Source: Zasmidium citrigriseum (lineage: Eukaryota > Ascomycota > Dothideomycetes > Mycosphaerellales > Mycosphaerellaceae). Taken from it: a DNA stretch of 64,000 bases. The stretch lies in contig NHNW01000013.1 in assembly GCA_002786025.1 (NCBI GenBank), forward strand, positions 310,001 through 374,000, given 5' to 3'. The notes under the pieces are model-generated. The model ran no database searches, had not been told where the DNA came from, and saw only the letters and a list, made by a program, of their open reading frames with translations. Below are positions 54,824 through 64,000 of this stretch, in pieces. The position numbers were made by a program, and so were the translations under genes. Positions within the stretch are counted from its first letter, which is position 1; the number at the start of each line of letters is the position of its first letter.

Positions 54824-57800
54824 TTAAGAAGTGAAGTGCGCTGCAATGCCTCGCTCGGGATCGCTCATCCTGTATCAAAGTCAGCTCACCGAACTTGCAA
54901 CAAATGTATCAGTCATGACTTACTTGTGAATCTTCACATCATCTCCCAACTGCACACTGTTCATGGACTGCGGCGTGATCAAAATGAACTGCCGTCCCAC
55001 AGCACGTCTGGCAGTCTGAATCATCATGCCCATGCTCTGCGCACGGTTGACACTGTCCATGAAGACGTCAAACTCGTCCAAACAACGGATAGGTGAACCC
55101 ATTGCTTCCCAAATACTCAGCAGCAGGCAAATGGTCGAGAACGATTTCTCGCCGCCACTGAGTGTCTTGGCTTGACGTCCGGCGTCGGACATCTTCGTCT
55201 TGTCTGGCTCGACTGCGATGTCCAGTGTCCTGTCATCATGATTCAGGAGGACACGCCCGCGGAAGTTGCGTTCGGAGAGGAGGTATTGGAAGTGGATTCT
55301 CGCTCGCACAGAGATCTGCCGTTTGAACTGCTGCCAGCGAAAGTGGCGTTGCTTCAGTGTTGATTGAAGACTCTGTCCGTGGGGTTAGCAAGTAGAAGCT
55401 GGCTTTAAGACAGGTAAGACTCACCTTTGCAACTTTGACAAGTCCTTCCCTCTCCTTTTTGGCGCTTTTCCATTCGTTGTAAGCAGCCGCGTGTGCGGCG
55501 GTGATCTCCTCCCTGCTGCCGCCCTCACGTGCTTGCGCCTCCCTTTGCTGCTTTTGGAAATCCTCGAGGCGCTTGTCCAGTACCTCAATGGTGATGCCAT
55601 CTTCAAGGCGTACTCGCTCGGAAATGTTTGTGGCTTGCCGAGTCCAGTCTTCGACTGTGGCCTGCTGTTCATCGCGCTTCTCCTCAAGCCGCGTGACATG
55701 ATCTTTAGCTGTCTGCACGTCGTCGATGGCTTCATTCTTCTCCAACAATGCGTTGTGCCGGTCAGCCTCTGCTTGCCTCAGTTGTGCCTCAGCTTGATCC
55801 ACACGTTTGGTAGCCTTGTCAACCTCGACTTGCTCAGCGTCGAGAGCGCGCTTCAACTCAGCACCCAGACCACCAAGCTTCTCCTTCTCCTGAAGCGCGT
55901 CTTGGTATTGGCCTTTGGCATTCTGCAAATCTGACTTTGCGGTCTCCAGCTGACGCTCCAATTCTTGCAGCTTGCCGTCTTGAGGGCGATTGCTGTCAAT
56001 CTCAGCCTGCATGGCCTCAACCGCGTCTTCGTCTTTTTGCATCTTGGCTCTCAACTCCCGTTGATCCCGCTTGTATTTCTGCACGGCCTGCTGTGCTTTG
56101 ACCATCTCATCACGAAGTCTGCGAACCTTTTGCTCAGCGTGGTCCACGTCCGCTTTGGCTTCGTCGAGAGTTCTGCGTTCGTGGGCCAGTTGCTCATCGC
56201 GATTGGTACGCATTCGAGGCGGACCGTTCCAAGCATACACAGGGGAAGCTTTCTCTGCGCCGCCTCGTGTGAGTTCGTATCGAACACCAAAACCTTTCTT
56301 ACTGCCGAAGCCGATTGTAGCTTTAACGTTCGCCGGGCGAGTCTTGTGCATGTAGTCTCGAGCCTTCTCGCGATCCTCGATCAGCACCGTCTGCTCGATG
56401 GCTTGATTCATGATGAGCGTATTGCGAACGAGATCGTCATCGATCTTCAATACTCGCATGATTGTATCAACGCCCTCCTCAGGCTCTTTGCCAGTGGTGT
56501 CGATAGGTCTAGGATTGCCAATGTAGATGCCAATGTTAATGCCCACCCGTTTGGCAATAGAATTCAAGAACCTCTGATCGTCGGCGCAGGTCACAGCGAA
56601 AGAATCCAAGACGCCTCCACAAGTCTTTTCGATAATGGAGCTCCATTCCGGTTTGTTGAGATGGACTTTGGTGCCCATGGGTCCGACTGGTTTTGCTCTC
56701 CAGCGAGTCTCTCCATTTATCGCATTGACAAGTTGCTGCATCTTCGAGTGGTAAGGTTTGTGCCACGGACCCTCCTCGCGCTGGAGCTCCTGCAGGCGAC
56801 CGTTGACAGTCCTCGCGTGATCCTTTGCATTTTCCCACGTAGCGTGTGCGGCTTTGTGTTCTTCGGTAGCATCCTTGACCCTGGTTTCCAGCTCTGGCAA
56901 TGTTGCCGCGTGCTCTTGGAGTTCTTCTTTGGCAGCTTTCGCGGCCTCTTTCAATTCCTCGAGCTCTTCCAAGCGCCTGGTGTGGGCATCGCCATGCACG
57001 CCATTCAGACGTTCCTTTTCGAGATTGATCTCCTGTTCCAGGCGCTTCTGTTCGTTCTTGTTCTTCTTCAGGCCATCGTGGATCCCGCGCTCTTCGGTAG
57101 CGACCTTCAGCAGTTCCTCCTTATTCTTATCGAACTTCTCCTTCTCTGCGTCACGCTTCTCTTTTGCGGGGCCAATGTAGGTCTGGAATTCTTCAACACG
57201 GCGTTTGGCCGCGTCGACTGCGGCGTCGTGCGCGTCAAATCTTGCGATGACGGCATCTGCGTCTGCTTGCCTGTCCTGGTGTTGCTGTTCCGCGACTCTG
57301 ATATCGTTCTCGTACTGTTCAAGCGTTTCCTCCGCTCCCTGCACCTGCAACCAAGCGTGCTGTCGCGTCACCTCTCGAATCTTCTGTTGCAAAGCTTGGC
57401 TCCTGTCGGCACGTTTCTTTCGAGCCAAAGCCTCCTTCTCGTACTGTGCCAGGATTGCAATGTCACCCTGGCGAAGTCGCAGCTTCTCGTTCATGTTGTC
57501 CAGTTGAATTTCGAACAGCCTATAGTCCGCGTCAAGCGTTTCGAGCTGCGTACCCTTCAAAAAGAACTTGTACTTTTCGGATGGGGAGCTGTTGGAAAGG
57601 AAGGAGCGAGCCAGGTCTTGGGTAAGCACGTTGATCGGGTTGTCCAGTTGCAGGCTGAAGTAGTCGAGGATGTCGTCGAGATCGGCCCTCCTCGTGGTGA
57701 CAATCTTGTTCTGGTCATTCTTTATCTTGAAGCCACTCGTACCCGAGCGCGAGAAATGACGTTCAACAGTGATGCTGTCGCCGTATGTGTCATGCTTGTA

Positions 57801-58424
57801 AGCGTTCTCGCCTTGGTTCTTGATCCTCACACCCAGAGTCGCCGTCTCTTGCCCGGTCTTGATCATGCTCTTCAGGTTTGCACCTCGATTGGTCTGATTT
57901 GCTTTACCACCAAGACACATGGTCAAGGCAGTCAGGACCGCACTCTTTCCACTTCCATTGTGTCCAATGATGAAGTTGATCAGCGGGCCGAGCTTAATGC
58001 GGAGATTGGAGTGGCACATGAAGTTGCGGGCCGTGATCTCCTCGATGATACCCTCGTCGGAGGCGATGTTGTCCTTGAGCTCGCGAAGTTGCTTCTCAAC
58101 GAATTGGGTGGCCATAATCTCGTTGATGGACGAGTCGGCATCGCTGTCCTCATCGTCGTTGTGCAAGCTGTAGTCGCCCGCTGGGTCGAGGCCAGCATCC
58201 ATTTCATCACTCTCATTATTTCCATCCTCCAGAAGGTCATCGTAGGGGTTGACCTGATAATCATCGTCGTCCGAGACCACTGATCCGCCGCGTTCGCGGG
58301 CGAGCGCGATTTTGGTGCGCTTGTTGTTGAGATTCTGGCGGAAGCTCGACGAGGCGCTCTCGATTTCGACTTCGGTATCGCCGTCGACATCGTCGTCGTC
58401 GCGGGTTCGCTTGCGGGGTGCCAT
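54824..58424 (-). CDS. smc6: Smc6, SMC5-SMC6 complex ATPase
   Basis: 1164 residues in three exons, 58424-55425, 55372-54924 and 54869-54824. The last exon adds only 15 codons, and its start KMSDPERG fits the conserved Smc6 end. The N-terminal 110 residues are acidic (AxxKRTRDDDDVD and further Asp/Glu runs). The head follows with Walker A GHNGSGKS (about residue 157) after NFMCHSNLRIKLGPLINFII. Long coiled coils (about 300-510 and 700-990) flank a hinge (about 530-690). The C-terminal half-head has TLSGGEKS and Walker B-like LDEFDVFMD. NFMCHS and LDEFDVFMD separate Smc6 from Smc5. The complex tethers DNA in repair and rDNA segregation, and its SUMO ligase Nse2 binds Smc5. The length agrees with fission yeast Smc6 (about 1140). 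The large antisense open frame at 55965-58283 is a shadow of this gene. Confidence 0.97.
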
Positions 58425-58655
58425 GGTGGCGGGTGTGGAGGGGAAGAGGTGGTGGTGTCATGAAGGCCTCGAGGGAAGTTCGGTTGGAGTGACGCGCTGG
58501 AAGTCGCGTCGTCGTTAGAGTTGGCGCTAGCGAGATTCACGACAAGGGTCTATCTCGACTCTGCTCTTCACGCTCTCCTCTACGCTTCACCGTACACATC
58601 CACTTTCACGCGCTACCAACTACGGATCGCAAATTCCTTCCAAACCCGGAATACA

Positions 58656-59761
58656 TCAGCAGGCAAGCTTGAACTGCTTCAAATACTCGTAGTTCCCCAT
58701 CTCGGCATCAACCCGAGCCCGTAGAGCATCAGCAGTCTCCTTCCCAAACATGGAACTCCATTCGGCCTGTCTACTCTCAATATCGATACTCTCCTCCGCC
58801 GGCTGGATCAGTGCCGAATCAGCAAATGAGTCCATTTGAAGGGAGGGATAGGCATACCTTTTCACCCTCCCGCTTGTTCACACCAGCCGAGCTCAGAATC
58901 TCCTTGTAAAACTCCTGCATACACGGATCCTCAGGCCACTGGTCCTTCGGAATAGGATCCCACTCATACTGAATTCCTGCTGGGTCGATGCCTAAACACT
59001 GGCACAGCTTTGGCAAGACTACCTCGGTATTGTTCACCACATCATAAGCATCGACAACGATCGGACGATTCTCAACCTTGCCCTCCTCATACAAGCGAGT
59101 GTAACAGTCATATATCATCCTCGGCCAACACAAGCTCGTCAAGACGGCGTATGCCTCATCCCAGGCTTCGTGCACGAAGAGAAGTTTCTGCTTGATGTAG
59201 AAAGACGGCTGCATGAGCGCTGGATGTCGGATTAAGAGGACGGGCGTGAAACTTCGGAAGAGGTCGTCTGTGAAAGGACTTGGATTATAATCCCATTTCG
59301 AGAGCTGCTCGTTCGACAAAGGTTGACTGAGTCCATGGTCCGCAGCCAGTCGCATGATATTGGGACGTATCGAGCACACAGCATGCTCTTTGATGAGAGG
59401 AATCTTGCCCTACACACAATAGTAAGTACCGCATTCTCTTTCAAGCCTACACGTCTCACTCTACCTTCTCTTCAATATCGTCCACATTTTGCTGAAGCCT
59501 CTTCGCCGAGTTCGCATACGTCTCCTCCTTCAAACCCGCCTTCTCTGCATTCCTCGCCTGAGCCTCCTGCGCAGCCTGACAACCGTGGAAATTGAGGAAC
59601 AGCCGCTCCGGTCCGTACGTACATCCCATGATCGTCGGATTCATGATATGGCCCAGCTGCTCATGCGCGGTGAACAGCTTGTAAAAGAGCTGCGAGCACG
59701 TTCTCGGCGAGTCGAAGATGTAGATGCGCTTCGCGGGGGATTCTTCTGCTGGTTTGGCCAT
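58656..59761 (-). CDS. Sulfotransferase-like P-loop protein
   Basis: 331 residues in three exons, 59761-59465, 59409-58858 and 58802-58656; all junctions are phase 0 (EEK-GKIPLIKEHA, REGEK-PAEESIDIE). The N-terminal strand-loop KRIYIFDSPRTCSQLFYKLF is the position of the PAPS 5'-phosphate loop in sulfotransferase-like proteins. A later stretch, FTPVLLIRHPALMQPSFY, corresponds to the 3'-phosphate-binding strand-helix (R-H-P). The remainder includes EWDPIPKDQWPEDPCMQEFYKE. It could transfer sulfate to a small molecule or be an inactive relative, as many such fungal proteins have no known substrate. No signal peptide is seen, so it is presumably cytosolic. Confidence 0.87.
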
Positions 59762-61411
59762 GGTCGCGTCCTCTGAAGTTCGAAACGATGGAATGACAGT
59801 AAGAAAGCAGTGCTGTCCCGAATCTATACATATCTACATGTACACATCCTCGAGGCTGAAGTTGACTTTCGGGCTCCTCGCGAAGTCCATTCCATCCTGC
59901 CTAACGTAGCTCCTAGGGTCGTCGACCTCAACGCCACGGCCGAGTACACCTGCATTCGAAAACGAGGCCCCGGGCATGGAAAGCATATCGGTACTGTTCG
60001 CGCCCTTCAAGCGACCAATGCCGTCAAGTGCGACTTTTCGGGTCGGGCCCACCAAAACACTTCCACTAGCCGAGGAGCACTACAGCTACAAAGCCAGCCA
60101 TCAAATATTGAGAACCGCCTCAAAATTATACGTCCACCATCATTAGCACAACTCAACGCACCCTCGATCCTTTGCAGCACACCCTCCAGCCCACATATCG
60201 ATAAAGCAGATGTGCAGGTTTTCAACTTCCAAGTGATCCGCTCGTTGGGAGTCTCCATCAAGTCCATGAGGTTTAAAGAAACATTCAATCGCATTATTGC
60301 GTTTGACATTTCCGCCCAACTTTCCAATTTGGGAAGTCTTGCAAACGCAGCTCTTGGCATTGCGACAAGCAAGTGAATCTCAAAAGGACATCCCTTAGCG
60401 CGAGCTTGAATTCGACCAATCAACTCACAATAAACCCACTACTCACCCCTCCAGTAGCCGCGTAACCAAATATCTCTGCCGCAACACCTTGTAAGGTATT
60501 CTCTTGACAGATCTTCGTACGATCTTGGACCGAATACCTCTATGAGATATCGAGAAATACCTCGTCTCATCAATCCAACACTCGTGGCCAAGATCCACGC
60601 TTCACGCCCAAAACCCCCGAAACAAATTCCACCCCATCACGAACAGACCACGCTCCGCCCATCGCGCCTTCCACATCAAACTCCACTCACACCTGCCCAA
60701 ACCATGCACACGACATTCACTCAACCATCAACACGTCCTGCCAGTACCCTTCCCACTTTCCTACCCTTCAATGCAGCACAACCAACTTGTCACGACTTCT
60801 CCCCGTGAGACACGCCCCTCTAGCGTGTCCTAAGCGCGTAGCGAAACGCGTCCTCACAAATCCAGAAAACGCACCCCGCCGACGACCTCCAGCCCAAGAT
60901 ACGATGATACGGGTAAGAACAGTATTACACTAGCTACATACCACTACCACAACACCTCGCAAACCATTGCTTGCACATTTTCCTCCTTTGCAGTAAAGAA
61001 AACAGGGTTCCTCGTCGGTGCCAGGGGTGTCGCGTGATCCCGGCTGGCTGCTCTTCTCACAAACACAAAAATCCTCCGTCTCGTGCGTCGAAGTGAAATT
61101 CGCTCAAACGCAATAAAAACGCCGGCAAAGCACGAATCGCAGTCTTTGCACCTTTGGTTACGCCGGTTCTGCCATGTCAAAAAGGACAGTCGGGGGGTAT
61201 ATGTATTTCCATCCAAGCCAATTCCCATCTCCATTCCCTCCCTTTCTCCTCAAGCAAATAGGAAAAGCCATCGGCCAAGTGGTGCTCACACGTGTAAGCA
61301 AAGTGCGTGTTTCGCAAGCATGAAAGCTTCGTTCTCTGCTCGGGTCATGCACCGAGCATAAGTTATCGTGAAGTCATATTCGTGAAAAAGCCATCAAGCC
61401 GTAGAATGTAA
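59762..61411. other. Long intergenic region with ambiguous open frames
   Basis: 1.65 kb. Open frames overlap on both strands: 59810-60376 plus (188 codons), 59834-60055 minus and 60007-60423 minus. The short minus frame ending in SPKVNFSLEDVYM has a natural-looking composition, but I cannot build a full gene around it. From about 60540 to 60900 the plus strand is rich in A and C (CACACC-like), typical of an untranslated or low-complexity stretch. No gene is called. Confidence 0.5.
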
Positions 61412-62610
61412 TCAAGAAACGAGCTCGCCGCCGAGTTCCATGCCCAGGCCGTCGCTGCGGTTACTGCGGGTCATGATGGGGCTGCTCGACGTTGGTGGCA
61501 TGAGATTGTTAAAATCGAGTCGTCGTCGAGTAGAGGCGCCGGGAGTCCTGCTTGCAACAGGTGTGCGTGACCAAGGGCCTTGTGCGGGACTTGGTGTGAC
61601 GTTGATGAAGTCGGAGAAACAGAAATTCGTGCCAGGAGTGGTCGGACCAAAGCCTAGGAAGCCATTGCCGGCTGTGCCAGGGGTCATATGCGAAGAAGGA
61701 AGTGGTGTGGACTTGCAGGGAGGGGTAGAAGGAGGCTGGATGACGGTCTTGGCATCAGCTGGGCCTTTTGCGGGCGACGGCGAGGTGGCCAGATACATCA
61801 GGAGATCTGCTCCCTCTTCGCCAGTCTTTGGTGTGCGTGACCATGACAAGTTGTTGAAGTGGTTGGACTTTCTCATGCGTCGGTCTGGAGGTGGGGTCGT
61901 GGGCGGAGATGAGGTGATGCGGGTGGAAGCGTTGAGGCTGAAGCTGGTAACGGGGAGATCAGCGTCGTCTTCCTCGCTGAATTCAGGCGATGGCGGGTCG
62001 TCGGCGATGGTAGAGCCTTCTGAGATGAAGGATAGATGTGAGGGTTGGTTGGAGGGAAAGCGTGCGTGCTTGGTGTGTTTGATCGGTGAAGACTCCGGCA
62101 AGCTGTGTGTCTTCTTCCAGCTGACATGTCGAGCACCATTTGATCGTGTGCGCCTGCCCGTCACTGCACCAGAAGATGCAAAGTTTTGCACATCTGAAGG
62201 CTTGACTCTCTTGTTCCTGAAGCTACCACCAGATCGAGGGAGGTCATCGTTGAACATGGGCTCGGTAATCGGGGATGAAGCCAGGCCGTTGCTGGAATGC
62301 AGCCGGCTGGAGGTGGTAGAGGCGGTATCTGAGATAGTGTCGTTGTTGCTCGAAGCCGGTCTCTTTCTCCTCAGCCGCTCTTCCACCTGAGGCTCAATGG
62401 CATCCAAGCTCATGTTCTCCCATCCATTCTGTATCTTGACGTTGGCAAGGGCGAGACGGTCCTGCAGCGCTCGGGTCATCTGCAGGAGTGCATTAGCAAC
62501 CACCACCGCTTCTCATAAAGTCTTTTCCTGCTCACCTTGGACACCTGCACCCTCCTCATAACCCTGTTGGCGACATCCTCAGGCCTCTCGACGCTCGCAA
62601 TGGCCGCCAT
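61412..62610 (-). CDS. Whi5/Nrm1-type G1/S transcription repressor
   Basis: 380 residues in two exons, 62610-62536 and 62479-61412 (intron 56 nt; junction RRVQVSK-MTRALQDRLAL). The stretch RALQDRLALANVKIQNGWENMSLDAIE matches the Whi5/Nrm1 signature domain. C-terminal segments DLLMYLATSPSPAK and TPGTNFCFSDFINVTPSPAQ resemble the GTB-type region by which Whi5 and Nrm1 bind SBF/MBF. The remainder is disordered, Ser/Pro-rich, with many SP/TP sites (SLPESSPIK, SSPPTTPPPD) fit for CDK phosphorylation, and basic patches (RNKRVKPSD). The protein is expected to be nuclear and to repress G1/S genes until phosphorylated. Whether it is closer to Whi5 or to Nrm1 is not decided from sequence. Confidence 0.88.
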
Positions 62611-64000
62611 GGTGTGCTGCACAGAGGGGCAATGTGAGCTGCGCAAGCCACCGGTCAAGGCTTCAGCTGAAACTCAGAGCGTTTGAAGGGAGCAATTGAT
62701 GACGGGGAGCCGTCAGAAGTGTTTTGAAGTCTGAGTTCGATCTGGAGAATGGGCCTAGCAAGCATGTATTCTCCAGCATAGGAGAAGAGGGTCGGCGTCT
62801 AGGAAGAAGTCGATAGGTCCTCCGTTGCACAGGAAAGGTACAGCGGAATGGGCGTTAGCGCGGCTGCGATCGGTCGATTGCCTGTGCCAAGGTTCGAGGC
62901 GGATGGAGGCCACGGGTGTGGCTTGCTCTGCTTTGGAAATCTGATAGAGACGTCGAGGTGAATTGTTGTGTGGAAATGTCGAGGTTGGTGGTTGCAGCCG
63001 AAGTGTTTTCTTGTACAGAATCTGTGACTTGCACTTTCTAATGCTGTGCTACCGCGACTGCCTGACATAATTAAGAATACTAGCGCCGATTTTTGAGGCA
63101 AGCGCGACCCGAAATCTCAAGCTGGAACAAATCTAGCGACGGCAAGTACATCTTGTTTCCGAGTTGAAGAGGAGAACAGATCTCGCAGTGCATCACGCTA
63201 TCCAGATGGCAGTCTTCTTCGATGGATGGGAATAGAACATCTTGACAACCGCCTTCCACGCCATCAATTTCGAATCTCCAAAGTCTGGTCCACGAGTCGC
63301 ATTCCTTGCTTCAGCAGAGTCGGTTGCTCCCGGCGGTCCCGACTCTGCAATCGCTGGAAAGCTGTTCGCCCATTCCGCAGATGAGTTTGATAGCGTCCTT
63401 GATAGGCGTCGAATTGGCATTGAACGACTCCTGTCTTGTCCGTCTGACGGCGAACTATAGCAGAGACTGATATACAGCATGGATCCGCCGAAACGGTCGA
63501 TAAGCGCCGCGAGCTGCTCGTCCCCGGGTACAGTCTCTTGCAGTGCAGCGTGTCACATGCGGGTGTCCGTCGCAAGCGTAGATCAAACATCATACCGCGA
63601 GCTCCTCCGGCGCCGTACAAGAGATCTGTCCTGAATCTGTAACGTCGGATGGCGGAAGACGAGGGTTTGTGAGCTACTGCATGTACTCATGTACTCCAAG
63701 GTGGTTGAGAGGGTGGATGTCTGGAAGAGGAGTTCCGCTGCATAGATAGAGCTGTGGATAGAGAGAAGGTTGCTGGAGGAGGGCCTGAAACTCGGACTTG
63801 TTGCTTGGCAGCCAGGTGGTGGTTGATTGCGTGTCCGCCAGCAGGGTATACCTGCTTCACAACCAGAGCTCCTGCCACCTGCCACATTCACTGTCGTCGC
63901 CGCTGTGCATTCTTGCACACCTTGCTGTCGCTACCGGAATCGTCGTCCACCGCATCCTCTTCCTCCTCCACGCTGGCCGCATTTCGCGAACGTGGGGACT
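62611..64000. other. Right-hand flank, no supported gene
   Basis: 1.4 kb. It starts with the promoter of the Whi5/Nrm1 gene. Several short frames follow (62799-63101 minus, 63193-63480 minus, 63264-63620 minus, 63583-63918 minus). The first carries a basic, mitochondrial-presequence-like stretch (SHRFCTRKHFGCNHQPRHFH) but nothing recognisable after it. A gene could extend past the window edge. Confidence 0.5.

Noticed and set aside
55965..58283. A 772-codon open frame on the plus strand
   Set aside because: It is antisense to the well-supported smc6 coding sequence. It has no domain, and such shadows are common opposite coiled-coil genes.
59810..60423. Overlapping frames on both strands
   Set aside because: They exclude one another and neither shows a family motif.

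Overview
The window looks like nuclear DNA of a filamentous ascomycete (Pezizomycotina). Introns are 48-135 nt, mostly 48-65, with GTRAGT-like donors and CTAG/CAG acceptors. Genes alternate freely between strands, 5' leaders are pyrimidine-rich, and the families are fungal (Pho84-type phosphate carrier, Sds23, Ldb17, Ubp2, Whi5/Nrm1, CE5 cutinase, con-10-like KGG repeats). The class is less certain; Dothideomycetes fits but is only an impression. I rebuilt multi-exon genes by hand and checked that every joined CDS is a multiple of three.

Layout. 0-12 kb: the 3' end of a mitochondrial carrier, a 4.3-kb gene-poor stretch, a phosphate transporter, an acidic conserved protein and Sds23. 12-26.5 kb: an F-box-like/beta-propeller protein, a ThDP enzyme, a cutinase, a GNAT acetyltransferase, an MFS sugar transporter, an aldehyde dehydrogenase, a secreted oxalate decarboxylase, a DUF1275 membrane protein and a mucin-like surface protein. 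This is the accessory, host- or substrate-facing part of the window. 28-37 kb: housekeeping genes Ldb17 (actin) and Ubp2 (deubiquitinase, six exons), then an F-box-like gene. 37-45 kb: a con-10-like stress protein made of exon-sized repeats, a GPI-type surface protein, two uncharacterised genes and an F-box gene with a possible frameshift. 45-53 kb: a very large GH47 mannosidase, an SDR and a kelch membrane protein with a 12-nt microexon. 53-64 kb: a small coiled-coil protein, Smc6, a sulfotransferase-like protein and a Whi5/Nrm1-type G1/S repressor.

I see no rRNA, convincing tRNA, intact transposon, CRISPR array or virus. No undescribed defence or mobile system is supported. The items most worth a second look are the 16-25 kb surface/oxalate neighbourhood, the symmetric exon repeats of the KGG gene, the kelch microexon, the extra Ubp2 exon and the acidic-tail frameshift.
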